Source of the DNA: Actinomyces sp.
Lineage (GTDB): Bacteria; Actinomycetota; Actinomycetes; Actinomycetales; Actinomycetaceae
DNA length: 27,893 bases
Direction of reading: 5' to 3'
NCBI GenBank assembly: GCA_018375675.1
Contig: JAHACW010000030.1
Location: forward strand, 1-27,893
The notes beneath the pieces were generated by a model. It was not told the DNA's origin. It ran no database searches and saw only the letters and a list, made by a program, of their open reading frames with translations. Shown piece after piece: positions 15,431-23,021 of this stretch (positions are counted from its first letter, which is position 1; each line of letters begins with the position of its first letter). A program made the translations under genes and the position numbers.

Positions 15431-16092
15431 TGCTGGTCCTCACGGGTTTGGTCAGGCGTCTCGACGCCATTCGGGGACGAGGCCTGGGCCTCCTCGGGCG
15501 ATAGGGCGCCGTCTCGCTCGACGTAGCGGCGTCCCGAGGCCGGACACACCCACGTGCGTTCCAAGGCCTCGCTGGTGGTGGCGTCGGCGGCCACGAGGGG
15601 CACCCCGGCCTCGCCAACCCACCCGACGCGGCGCGCGGGGACGCCGACGACGAGAGCGTAGGGGGCGACGTCTCGGGTGACGACCGCGCCTGCGCCGACC
15701 GAGGCCCACGCGCCAATGCGGACGGGGGCCACGCAGACGGCGCGCGCTCCGATGGCTGCTCCGCGCTCGACGGTAACGCCGACGCGATCCCAGTCGCTCG
15801 CGTTCTTCAGGGTGCCGTCGGCATTGATCGCACGAGGAGCGTGATCGTTCGTCAAGACGGCCGCGGGGCCGACAAAAACGCCGTCGGCCAGGGACGCGGG
15901 CTCGTAGACGAGCGCGTAGTTCTGGATCTTGCAGCGCGCACCGACCCTCACGCCTTCGCCGATGTAGGCGCCACGTCCAACGATCGTCTCATCCCCGATC
16001 CGCGCGTCCTCGCGCACCTGGGCGAGGTGCCAAACGCGCGCGCTGGGAGCGACGATCGCGCTGGGCGCGACGTCGGCGCTGGGCTCGATCAC
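15427..16092 (-). CDS. Hexapeptide-repeat acetyltransferase, WbpD/WlbB-like
   Basis: 221 residues. Repeated (I/V)GxGxxI-type hexapeptides (APSAIVAPSARVW, IGDETIVGRGAYIGEGV, IGARAVCVAPVRIGAWASVGAGAVV) form a left-handed beta-helix. The NDHAPRAINADG loop matches the acceptor region of UDP-2-acetamido-3-amino-glucuronate N-acetyltransferases, and the PYALVVGVPARRVGW ending is typical of the group. It would acetylate the 3-amino group with acetyl-CoA. A C-terminal extension of about 40 residues (CPASGRRY onward) ends in a Glu/Gln-rich tail. The GTG start at 16092 follows GGGAGA; this is the first gene of the three-gene operon. Confidence 0.85.
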   Translation of the reverse strand: MIEPSADVAPSAIVAPSARVWHLAQVREDARIGDETIVGRGAYIGEGVRVGARCKIQNYALVYEPASLADGVFVGPAAVLTNDHAPRAINADGTLKNASDWDRVGVTVERGAAIGARAVCVAPVRIGAWASVGAGAVVTRDVAPYALVVGVPARRVGWVGEAGVPLVAADATTSEALERTWVCPASGRRYVERDGALSPEEAQASSPNGVETPDQTREDQQ

Positions 16093-16195
16093 TGGGTCTC
16101 CCTGTCGTTGTCTGCGTGCGCGCGTGCGCGCATCGGGGGCGGTCGGCGCTCTTCCGGATACCCAACACTATAGGCGCGCGCCCATCCCTATGTGC

Positions 16196-16201
16196 GACAC
16201 T
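16196..16201 (+). promoter_or_regulatory. Possible -10 hexamer before the GT2 gene
   Basis: GACACT lies six bases before the ATG at 16208, the spacing seen at other leaderless starts here. The first base departs from TANNNT and no -35 is evident. Confidence 0.3.
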
Positions 16202-16207
16202 AATCAA

Positions 16208-16888
16208 ATGCAGATCGGCTCCGACACGTGGGTGGTGATCCCCGCGTTCAACGAGGCGTCCGTCATCGGGGGCGTCGTCGCGGGAGTCCGCACCTTTTTT
16301 CCGCGTGTCCTCGTCGTCGATGACGCGTCAAGTGACGACACCGCTGCCGTCGCCCGCGCCGCGGGTGCCTACACCGCGCGCCATCCGCTCAACCTGGGGC
16401 AGGGCGCTGCCCTCCAAACCGGTTTCGAAGCGGCCCTCGCCCGCGGGGCGCGATACGTGGTCACCTTCGATGCCGACGGCCAGCACGACCCCGCCGAGGC
16501 GGCCGCCATGGTCGAGCGGGCACGCCGGGAGGACCTCGCGTTCCTCCTCGGCTCTCGTTTCCTGTCGGGTTCCCCGTCATCGGCGGGTAGGGTCAAACGC
16601 ACCATGCTGCGCCTGGGAGCTGCGGCGGCCCGGCTGCGCACGGGCTTGGATCTCACGGACACACACAACGGGCTGCGCGTCATCCGCGCTGACGCCCTCG
16701 CCCACGTGCATCTCACCCACGCACGCATGGCCCACGCCTCGCAGATCGTCTCCCAGCTGGCCGCCTGTGGCCTTCCCGGCGCCGAGCACCCGGTGACGAT
16801 TTCCTACACGGACTACTCGCGGGCGAAGGGCCAACCTCTACTCAACTCCGTCAACATCGTCGTCGACCTCGCATTGGGGGGACGATGA
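16208..16888 (+). CDS. Family 2 glycosyltransferase
   Basis: 226 residues of a GT-A fold: VVIPAFNEASVIGGVV near the start, VVDDASSDDT for the nucleotide, NLGQGAALQTGF, then the metal-binding FDADGQHDP (DXD-like) and DTHNGLRVI. It resembles dolichol-phosphate mannose synthase-like transferases that load a lipid carrier with a sugar, but lacks the C-terminal membrane helices of some members. The downstream DUF2304 protein probably provides the membrane part, a common pairing. Start choice is uncertain: the ATG at 16208 is used, and an in-frame ATG at 16190 is possible; neither has a ribosome site. The stop overlaps the next start by ATGA. Confidence 0.87.
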   Translation: MQIGSDTWVVIPAFNEASVIGGVVAGVRTFFPRVLVVDDASSDDTAAVARAAGAYTARHPLNLGQGAALQTGFEAALARGARYVVTFDADGQHDPAEAAAMVERARREDLAFLLGSRFLSGSPSSAGRVKRTMLRLGAAAARLRTGLDLTDTHNGLRVIRADALAHVHLTHARMAHASQIVSQLAACGLPGAEHPVTISYTDYSRAKGQPLLNSVNIVVDLALGGR

Positions 16889-17355
16889 GCACCTACCTCG
16901 CCATCCGCATCCTCCTGCTCCTCGCCCTCGCGCTCACTGCGTGGTGGCTGGTGCGCCCGGTGTCCTCGGCCTCGTCCCTGGCGATGCGCCGCCTCGGCAT
17001 CGGAGCGGTCGTCGCCGCAGCTATCGTGGCCATCCTCGTGCCCTCGCTGGCCAACACGGCCGCACGCGCAATCGGCGTTGAGCGAGGGGTCAACCTGATC
17101 GTCTACGGCCTCGTCATCGCGTTGATCGCGCAGATGGTGACCGGCTATCGACGCGAGGCCCGCGCCGAGGAGCGCATGGCTGCCCTGGCCCGGTCTCTCG
17201 CCCTCGCTCACGTCCTTCCCCCCGACGATCCGGGGGATGCAAACACCGAGACGGCCAGCTCACACACCAATACGAGCAGAGTGGAACTCGCCGCTAACGG
17301 CCCTGCTTCACCGACAAACACGCCAGATAACGATATGGTTACGAATGATGAGTAA
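16885..17355 (+). CDS. DUF2304 membrane protein
   Basis: 156 residues with three membrane segments (about 6-24, 38-54 and 69-86) followed by a charged, then Ser/Thr/Asn-rich cytoplasmic tail. DUF2304 proteins are regularly encoded beside a GT2 enzyme, as here, and are thought to anchor or partner it. The start overlaps the GT2 stop by 4 nt (ATGA), and the 3' end overlaps the first LCP gene by 11 nt. No catalytic motif is visible. The tail after residue 110 is low-complexity and is probably not conserved. Confidence 0.78.
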   Translation: MSTYLAIRILLLLALALTAWWLVRPVSSASSLAMRRLGIGAVVAAAIVAILVPSLANTAARAIGVERGVNLIVYGLVIALIAQMVTGYRREARAEERMAALARSLALAHVLPPDDPGDANTETASSHTNTSRVELAANGPASPTNTPDNDMVTNDE

Positions 17356-18667
17356 CGTGATTCTGCGACCGATCCAGCACTCGGCCGTCAACTACGGACG
17401 CTTCGGCCTCCTGCGCGGCGCGCTCGCCGTGCTCCTGGCCGGCGTGCTCTTCGTGGTGTCATCGGCGGGTTTCGTGTACGCCAGTTTGAGCAGCCAGTTC
17501 GCCAACCGCGTCGTCAAGATCGACGACTACGCGAGCGACGAACAGAACAAGGCCACCCCGGACTCCTTCGAAGGCCGCGCCGTCAACATCCTCGTGGTCG
17601 GCACCGACTCGCGTAACGGTGCCAGCGGCGAGCTGGGCGCGGGCGATGCTGACGATGTTCCCGGCCTGCGCAACGACTCGACGATGGTGATTCACGTCAG
17701 CGCGGACCGCTCCCGTGTGCAGATCGTTTCCATCCCCCGCGACACCCTCGTGGACATTCCGGCGTGTAAGCACCGCGATGGCACCACCAGCGAGCCGACC
17801 ACGGACGACATGTTCAACAACGCGATGGTCTACGGCGCGAACGGTGGCGATGAACCGGAAGACATCGGCCCCGGCATCGCGTGCGTGCGATCGACCGTCG
17901 AAAAGCTCTCCGGCATGTCCATCGACGCCTTCATGGTCGTTGATTTTGCGGGCTTTATTAACATGATCGACGCCCTGGGCGGCGTCTGGTTCAACATCCC
18001 TGAGCGCATCGACGATGACTCCGCCCAGCTCTACATCGACGCGGGCTGCTGGAAGCTGTCGGGAACGCACGCACTGGCCTACATGCGCTCGCGTAAGGGT
18101 CAGGGCGACGGCTCCGATATCTCCCGTATCGGCCGCCAGCAGCAGCTGATTTCCGCGATGCTGCGCGAGCTGCAGGACAAGAACTACGTGACCGATCCCG
18201 GCTCGCTCATCAGCTTCCTGCAGGCCGCGATTTCCTCCGTGAACGTGTCCCCCAACCTGGGCAACGCCAGCTCGGACGCGTCCCTCCTCATCAACGTCCT
18301 GCAGAACATCGACCGTTCCAACATCCAGTTCGTGACCATGCCGGTCGAGGAGCCCTCCTGGGATCCGAACCGCCGCATCCCCTCCGAGCCGATGGCCCGC
18401 AACGTGTGGAACGCCCTGAAGAACGACCAGGCCCTGCCCGTGGGCACGACCTACACGGACGGCAACGGCGCGCAGCTCGTTGTTCCTGATCCGACCGCGA
18501 CGACGGCCCCTTCGACGCCCACTCCGACGCAGGCGCCGACGACCGACCCCAGCTCGCAGGATTCCTCCACTGATAACACCGAGCAGTCCGCGTCCGTCGC
18601 GAATAACACGGCGAACGAAGAAGCCGCCAAGCAGACAGCCGCTACCTGCCCGCCGAAGAACCAATGA
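17345..18667 (+). CDS. LytR-CpsA-Psr (LCP) family glycopolymer transferase
   Basis: 440 residues. A short basic N-terminus and one membrane segment (about 23-47) place the catalytic part outside. The LCP domain runs from NILVVGTDSRN (81) to about residue 345, with the conserved DSR (88-90), VSIPRDT (128-134, Arg132/Asp133), FINMIDALGGV, and LSGTHALAYMRSRK with the DISRIGRQQQ Arg pair. LCP enzymes move lipid-linked glycopolymers onto peptidoglycan. A Thr/Pro/Ser/Gln-rich tail (about 380-440) is probably extracellular. The start is one of two adjacent ATG codons (17345, 17348) inside the end of the DUF2304 gene. CCGACA-17 bp-TATGGT just upstream could be an internal promoter. Confidence 0.9.
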   Translation: MMSNVILRPIQHSAVNYGRFGLLRGALAVLLAGVLFVVSSAGFVYASLSSQFANRVVKIDDYASDEQNKATPDSFEGRAVNILVVGTDSRNGASGELGAGDADDVPGLRNDSTMVIHVSADRSRVQIVSIPRDTLVDIPACKHRDGTTSEPTTDDMFNNAMVYGANGGDEPEDIGPGIACVRSTVEKLSGMSIDAFMVVDFAGFINMIDALGGVWFNIPERIDDDSAQLYIDAGCWKLSGTHALAYMRSRKGQGDGSDISRIGRQQQLISAMLRELQDKNYVTDPGSLISFLQAAISSVNVSPNLGNASSDASLLINVLQNIDRSNIQFVTMPVEEPSWDPNRRIPSEPMARNVWNALKNDQALPVGTTYTDGNGAQLVVPDPTATTAPSTPTPTQAPTTDPSSQDSSTDNTEQSASVANNTANEEAAKQTAATCPPKNQ

Positions 18668-20055
18668 GCAATCCTCCTTCGTTTACCCCTGACCCGAAGC
18701 GACGCCGCCCCGGATCCGACGACGCTCACGTCGTTGGTGAGGAGGTGCGCGGTGGCGCGCCCACTCCCCCGCCGGAGGCTCTGGCCCCGCAGATGTGGAG
18801 GATCTCGGACGACGAGGCCGCGGCGGCTCGCCCGCTGATGCCCCGCACGCTGGATCAGCCGCAGAGGGACTCTCAGTCGATTTTCCCGCGCCGCACCCCG
18901 GCCCAGCAGCCGCCGTCGTTCCAGCCGGCCTCGGCCGCCAACCCGCCGTCCTACGCGCCGGGATCCGGCCGTTCGTCGGGCTCGGGCACGTATGCCCCGT
19001 CGGGCAACGGCCCTCGTCAGGTGACAATCAATCGTTCCCAGAGCGCTCCCGTAGTGGCACCCGCGCAGGCCTCGCCGGTCGCTCCCACAGCGCCTGCTGC
19101 GAAGCCCAGGCGACGCAAGCGCCGCCACCCGATCCTCAAGACCCTGTGCCTGTTTCTGGTTCTCGTCCTCGCATGGGGCGGATTCCTCATGTGGGATGCC
19201 AACACGAACATGGGTCGCGTGAGCGCCCTGTCGGGGGCCGCCGATACTCCAGGCACGACCTACCTGCTGGCGGGTTCCGACTCGCGCGCCGACGGCGCCG
19301 TCCAGGACGGCTTCAACGAGTCCGAACGCGCCGACTCGATCATGCTCGTCAACGTCGCTCCGAACGGACAGAAGGTCGCGCTGTCGATCCCGCGTGACAC
19401 CTATGCAGAGATCCCGGGCGTCGGCTGGGACAAGATCAACGCCTCCTACGCCTACGGCGGCCCACAGCTGCTCGTGGAAACCGTGGAGAAGCTGACAGGC
19501 CTGACAATCGATCACTTCGTGCAGATCGGCATGGGTGCCGTACCCGACATGGTGGACGCCGTCGACGGGGTCGAGCTGTGCTACGACAACGACGCGGACG
19601 ACCAGTATTCCGGCCTGAAATGGACCGCGGGCTGCCACACGGTGGACGGCACGACTGCCCTGCAGTTCTCGCGTATGCGCTACCAGGACCCCGAGGGCGA
19701 TATCGGCCGTACGAAGCGTCAGCGCCAGGTGATTTCAAAGGTCATTTCCTCGGCAGCCTCGCCCTCGACCCTCGTTAATCCCGCGAAGACCCTGCGCGTC
19801 GAGCGCGCCGGTTCCAAGTCCTTCACGATCGACGAGGATTCCTCTGTCATGACGGTCGCGTCGCTCGTGTGGGCGCTGCGCGGCGCCTCGTCGAATCAGA
19901 TGATGGGCGTTCCCCCGATCGAGTCGCTGAACTTCACGACGGACGCCGGGGCCTCTGCCGTCCTGCTGCGTAACACGACAGCGGACGACTTCTTTGCCAA
20001 GCTCCGTGCGGGCACACTGACCACAGCCGACCTCAACCAGGTCGACGGGGGCTGA
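18664..20055 (+). CDS. LCP family glycopolymer transferase with long cytoplasmic N-terminus
   Basis: 463 residues. A Pro/Ser/Gln-rich, basic N-terminal region of about 155 residues is predicted to be cytoplasmic and disordered. One membrane segment follows (about 158-177), then an extracellular LCP domain: YLLAGSDSRADG (200-211), ADSIMLVNV, LSIPRDTYAEIPG (240-252), GVELCYD, and TALQFSRMRYQDPEGDIGRTKRQRQVI with the Arg residues that contact the lipid pyrophosphate. It overlaps the previous LCP gene by ATGA, so the two are co-translated; they may act on different glycans. It is the last gene before the 20091-20134 terminator. Confidence 0.9.
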   Translation: MSNPPSFTPDPKRRRPGSDDAHVVGEEVRGGAPTPPPEALAPQMWRISDDEAAAARPLMPRTLDQPQRDSQSIFPRRTPAQQPPSFQPASAANPPSYAPGSGRSSGSGTYAPSGNGPRQVTINRSQSAPVVAPAQASPVAPTAPAAKPRRRKRRHPILKTLCLFLVLVLAWGGFLMWDANTNMGRVSALSGAADTPGTTYLLAGSDSRADGAVQDGFNESERADSIMLVNVAPNGQKVALSIPRDTYAEIPGVGWDKINASYAYGGPQLLVETVEKLTGLTIDHFVQIGMGAVPDMVDAVDGVELCYDNDADDQYSGLKWTAGCHTVDGTTALQFSRMRYQDPEGDIGRTKRQRQVISKVISSAASPSTLVNPAKTLRVERAGSKSFTIDEDSSVMTVASLVWALRGASSNQMMGVPPIESLNFTTDAGASAVLLRNTTADDFFAKLRAGTLTTADLNQVDGG

Positions 20056-20090
20056 CGTAGTCTGTACGGCCCCGCCACAAGGCAACGGAT

Positions 20091-20134
20091 AAGCTCCGGC
20101 CTCGTTCCCACTGTCAGGAACGAGGCCGGAGCTT
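20091..20134. terminator. Bidirectional terminator between the LCP operon and galE
   Basis: AAGCTCCGGCCTCGTTCC (20091-20108) and its reverse complement (20117-20134) form a perfect 18-bp stem around an 8-nt loop. It lies between the convergent stops at 20055 and 20154, so it can end both transcripts. Short T/A stretches flank it, not a long U-run. Confidence 0.85.
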
Positions 20135-20153
20135 AGTCAGACCTGAAACGTGC

Positions 20154-21149
20154 TCAGGAGCCGGGGACGGTGATCGGGCGCGGCCCCGCCTGCCAACCTT
20201 CCCACGCGGAGGTGAGGATCTCGTCGAGGCCGTTGTTGGCCTTCCAACCCAGGTCCACGCCGATGGACAGCGGGTCGCCGATCAGCTTGGGCGGGTCGCC
20301 CGCGCGGCGATCCAGCTCCTCGACCGGGAAGTCCCAGCCGATGACACGGCGCAGGCCGTCGATGATCTCGCGCACGGAGGTGCCCAGGCCGGTGCCCACG
20401 TTGTAGGTGTGGTGGTCGGGCTGGCGCCCCTCGGCGAGCACGTCCAGGGCGGCGATGTGGGCCTCGGCCAGATCCAGGACGTGGATGTAGTCGCGCACGC
20501 AGGTGCCGTCCGGGGTGTCGTAGTCGGTGCCGAAGATCTTGGCGCTCTCGCCGCGCTCAATGCGGTCGAGGACCATGGGGATCAGGTTCATGATGGCCGG
20601 ATCGGCCAGGTCGGGCCAGCCGGCGCCCGCGACGTTGAAGTAGCGCAGGCCGATCCACTTCAGGTCCCAGGCGCGCTCGCAGTCGGCCATCATCCACTCG
20701 CCGATCAGCTTGGTCTCGCCGTAGGGGTTGATGGGGTGTCCGGCCATGTCCTCGGTGACGACCTCGGCGGTAGGAATACCGTAGACGGCGGCCGAGGAGG
20801 AGAAGATCATCTGGTCAACGCCAGCGTCCTCCATGGCGGCCAGCACGTTGGCCATGCCGCCGATGTTCTGCTGGTAGTACCAGGCGGGGCGCGCGACGGA
20901 CTCGCCGACCTGCTTGCGGGCGGAGAAGTGGATGACGGCCGTGACGTCCTCGTCCACCATGAGGTTGGAGAGAACGGAACGGGCTTCATCGGTAGCGACA
21001 TCGAGGCGAACCAGGGGCGTGTCCCCGATCCTGGCCGCGTTGGAGGTGGACAGGTCGTCGACGACGACGACGCGATCCCCGCGCTGACGCAGGAGGCGAA
21101 CAACGTGTGCGCCGATGTAGCCGGCGCCGCCACAAACGAGAATGCTCAT
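20154..21149 (-). CDS. galE: UDP-glucose 4-epimerase
   Basis: 331 residues of an extended short-chain dehydrogenase: NAD loop GGAGYIG (7-13), SSSAAVYG (117-124) supplying the catalytic Ser, and the Tyr143/Lys147 pair in NPYGETK. LRYFNVAGA and VRDYIHVLDLAEAH are strongly GalE-like. It interconverts UDP-glucose and UDP-galactose and may supply galactose, or GalNAc if the substrate is broad, to the polysaccharide genes upstream. The ATG at 21149 has no ribosome site, but TATCCT lies six bases upstream, suggesting a leaderless transcript separate from purE. Length is normal. Confidence 0.93.
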   Translation of the reverse strand: MSILVCGGAGYIGAHVVRLLRQRGDRVVVVDDLSTSNAARIGDTPLVRLDVATDEARSVLSNLMVDEDVTAVIHFSARKQVGESVARPAWYYQQNIGGMANVLAAMEDAGVDQMIFSSSAAVYGIPTAEVVTEDMAGHPINPYGETKLIGEWMMADCERAWDLKWIGLRYFNVAGAGWPDLADPAIMNLIPMVLDRIERGESAKIFGTDYDTPDGTCVRDYIHVLDLAEAHIAALDVLAEGRQPDHHTYNVGTGLGTSVREIIDGLRRVIGWDFPVEELDRRAGDPPKLIGDPLSIGVDLGWKANNGLDEILTSAWEGWQAGPRPITVPGS

Positions 21150-21155
21150 GGCTTC

Positions 21156-21161
21156 AGGATA
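21156..21161 (-). promoter_or_regulatory. -10 hexamer of galE (leaderless)
   Basis: TATCCT on the minus strand lies exactly six bases before the galE ATG. No -35 hexamer is evident in the GC-rich upstream sequence. Confidence 0.5.
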
Positions 21162-21212
21162 CGACGCGCCGCCCCCTCGCGGCTACCCGCGCGGGGCTTG
21201 TGTTGTGCGGCC

Positions 21213-21767
21213 TCAGCGCGCTTGGGAGACGCGCTGGGCGAGGGCCGCCCCCTTTGCGCTGGCCACGTCGCGAAGGTCCTTCTGGAAGTCGCGCATCGAG
21301 GCACGCAGGGTCTCGGCCCGCTCCCCCTCGCCGGCTCCGAGGATCCGGGCGGCCAGCAGTCCCGCGTTGCGCGCGCCTGCGATGGACACGGTCGCGACGG
21401 GCACGCCCGCAGGCATCTGGACAATGGAGTGCAGAGAGTCGACACCGTCGAGGTGCTTGAGGGGCACGGGCACGCCGATGACAGGCAGTTCGGTGAGTGC
21501 GGCGAGCATGCCGGGCAGGTGGGCTGCTCCCCCGGCTCCCGCAATGATGACGCGCAAGCCGCGCTCCGAGGCGGATCGGCCGTATGCGACCATGTCCTCG
21601 GGCATGCGGTGGGCTGAGACGACGCCAACCTCGCAGGCGATGCCGAATTCGGCGAGGGCACCGACGGCCGCTTCCATGGTGGGCCAATCGGAGTCGGAGC
21701 CCATGACGACGCCGACGAGCGGGTTGTCGCCGGTGGCGGTCAGCTGGATGTCGAGCTTGGTGGTCAT
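21213..21767 (-). CDS. purE: N5-carboxyaminoimidazole ribonucleotide mutase
   Basis: 184 residues. [17 protein letters not shown] binds the substrate phosphate and ribose, and [14 protein letters not shown] carries the active-site His. A later glycine-rich [18 protein letters not shown] segment is also PurE-typical. It converts N5-CAIR, made by PurK, to CAIR in purine synthesis. The ATG at 21767 follows AAAGGA at 6 nt; an upstream in-frame ATG at 21803 would add an Arg/Pro-rich stretch across the intergenic hairpin and is rejected. It lies 66 nt downstream of purK on the same strand and is probably co-transcribed. Confidence 0.92.
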   Translation of the reverse strand: MTTKLDIQLTATGDNPLVGVVMGSDSDWPTMEAAVGALAEFGIACEVGVVSAHRMPEDMVAYGRSASERGLRVIIAGAGGAAHLPGMLAALTELPVIGVPVPLKHLDGVDSLHSIVQMPAGVPVATVSIAGARNAGLLAARILGAGEGERAETLRASMRDFQKDLRDVASAKGAALAQRVSQAR

Positions 21768-21792
21768 GGGCGGTCCTTTCGGGAGGGAACGA

Positions 21793-21817
21793 GGCCGGGG
21801 CACCTGGTCCCTCGGCC
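21793..21817. terminator. Hairpin in the purK-purE gap
   Basis: GGCCGGGG (21793-21800) can pair with CCC-T-CGGCC (21809-21817) with one bulged base. It carries the same GAGGCCGGGG core as other terminators here. It may only attenuate, since purE has no obvious promoter of its own in the short gap. Confidence 0.4.
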
Positions 21818-21833
21818 GCGGACAGTTGGGGGG

Positions 21834-23000
21834 TTAGTCGGTGGGGACCTCGCCCTTCAGGGCGCTGACGGCTGCCCGTGCTCGTTCAAGAGCGAGGGCG
21901 GGATCTGCGTTGACGACGGTGACGTGGCCGAGCTTGCGGCCCGGGCGCACCTCCTTGCCGTAGAGGTGAACCTTCGCACCCGCTCCCCCGGCCGCGAAGG
22001 CCTCCACGAGGGCGCGCGCGGGCTGGGTGTGGGAGGAGCCGAGCAGGTTGACCATGACTGCATGCGTGCCCGGAGCGCGCAGCTGCGTGGAGCCCAGCGG
22101 CAGGTCGAGGACAGCACGCAGGTGCTGCTCAAATTGGCTTGTGACGGCCCCATCGATGGTCCAGTGTCCCGTGTTGTGGGGGCGCATGGCGAGCTCGTTG
22201 ACGAGGACACGTTCGTCCGCGCCCTCTCCAACGACGAACATTTCCACGGCGAGGACGCCGGTGACCCCCAGCTCGGCGGCGATGCGCTCGCCAATGCGGC
22301 GTGCCTCGGCGGCAGTCTCGGGCCGGATTCCGACAGCTGGCGCGGTAACCTCGGCGCACACGCCGTCGATCTGCACGGTGGAGGCGACGGGCCACGAGGC
22401 GATCTCACCCGAGGGGGTACGCGCGAGGAGGGCCGCCACCTCGCCGGTGAAGGGAACCAGGGCCTCGGCTAGCAGGGGACCGTTGCCCCACCAGGAGGAT
22501 ACGTCTGCGGGGCTGTGGGCGATCGTTACGCCGTGCCCGTCGTATCCGCCGCGCGGGGTCTTGACGATGAGGGGCCATCCGATCGTGGCGCCAAATTCCG
22601 CCAGCTGGGCCTCATCCTCGACGCGCGCCCACGCAGGGCACGGGATCCCCATGTGGGTGAGGCGTTCGCGCATGGCCAGTTTGTCCTGCGCGTACAGGAG
22701 GGCGCTGGCCGGGGGCTGAACGGAGACGAGGCGGGCCGCCTCCTCCATCGTGGGGGCCGGGATGTGCTCGTGCTCGAAGGTAAGGACGTCCGCGCCGTCG
22801 ATGAGCGCGCGCACCGCATCCAGGTCGGCGGGCTCGCCTACCGCCTTGTCGACGGTTACCTGACCGGTCGAGCCGTCCGATGCCTCGACGAGGGCCCGAA
22901 GATTGATTCCGAGCGCGACCGCGCTCTCCTGCATCATGCGTGCGAGCTGTCCGCCGCCGATGACGGCAACGGTGGGAGGGGTCAGCATCTCGTGTTCCAC
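21834..23000 (-). CDS. purK: N5-carboxyaminoimidazole ribonucleotide synthase
   Basis: 388 residues from the GTG at 23000. An N-terminal pre-ATP-grasp fold starts TVAVIGGGQLARMM; FEHEHIP follows. The ATP-grasp domain includes WPLIVKTPRGGYDGHGV and LVNELAMRPHNTGHWTIDGAVTSQFEQHLRA, all PurK-typical. It carboxylates AIR with ATP and bicarbonate, ahead of PurE. Three starts are possible: TTG at 23009, GTG at 23000 and ATG at 22988. GTG is preferred because it lies seven bases after a TACATT -10, but the downstream ATG is nearly as good. Confidence 0.92.
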   Translation of the reverse strand: MEHEMLTPPTVAVIGGGQLARMMQESAVALGINLRALVEASDGSTGQVTVDKAVGEPADLDAVRALIDGADVLTFEHEHIPAPTMEEAARLVSVQPPASALLYAQDKLAMRERLTHMGIPCPAWARVEDEAQLAEFGATIGWPLIVKTPRGGYDGHGVTIAHSPADVSSWWGNGPLLAEALVPFTGEVAALLARTPSGEIASWPVASTVQIDGVCAEVTAPAVGIRPETAAEARRIGERIAAELGVTGVLAVEMFVVGEGADERVLVNELAMRPHNTGHWTIDGAVTSQFEQHLRAVLDLPLGSTQLRAPGTHAVMVNLLGSSHTQPARALVEAFAAGGAGAKVHLYGKEVRPGRKLGHVTVVNADPALALERARAAVSALKGEVPTD

Positions 23001-23007
23001 GCCTTTC

Positions 23008-23013
23008 AATGTA
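23008..23013 (-). promoter_or_regulatory. -10 hexamer of purK
   Basis: TACATT on the minus strand ends seven bases before the GTG at 23000, within the 21-bp gap after the histidine kinase stop. It could drive purK-purE independently of the two-component operon. Confidence 0.45.
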
Positions 23014-23021
23014 CTCCGCTG

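Noticed and set aside
14048..15526. A 492-codon plus-strand open frame opposite the aminotransferase
   Set aside because: Antisense to a DegT aminotransferase with a clear PLP lysine; its composition is that of a reverse-strand shadow.
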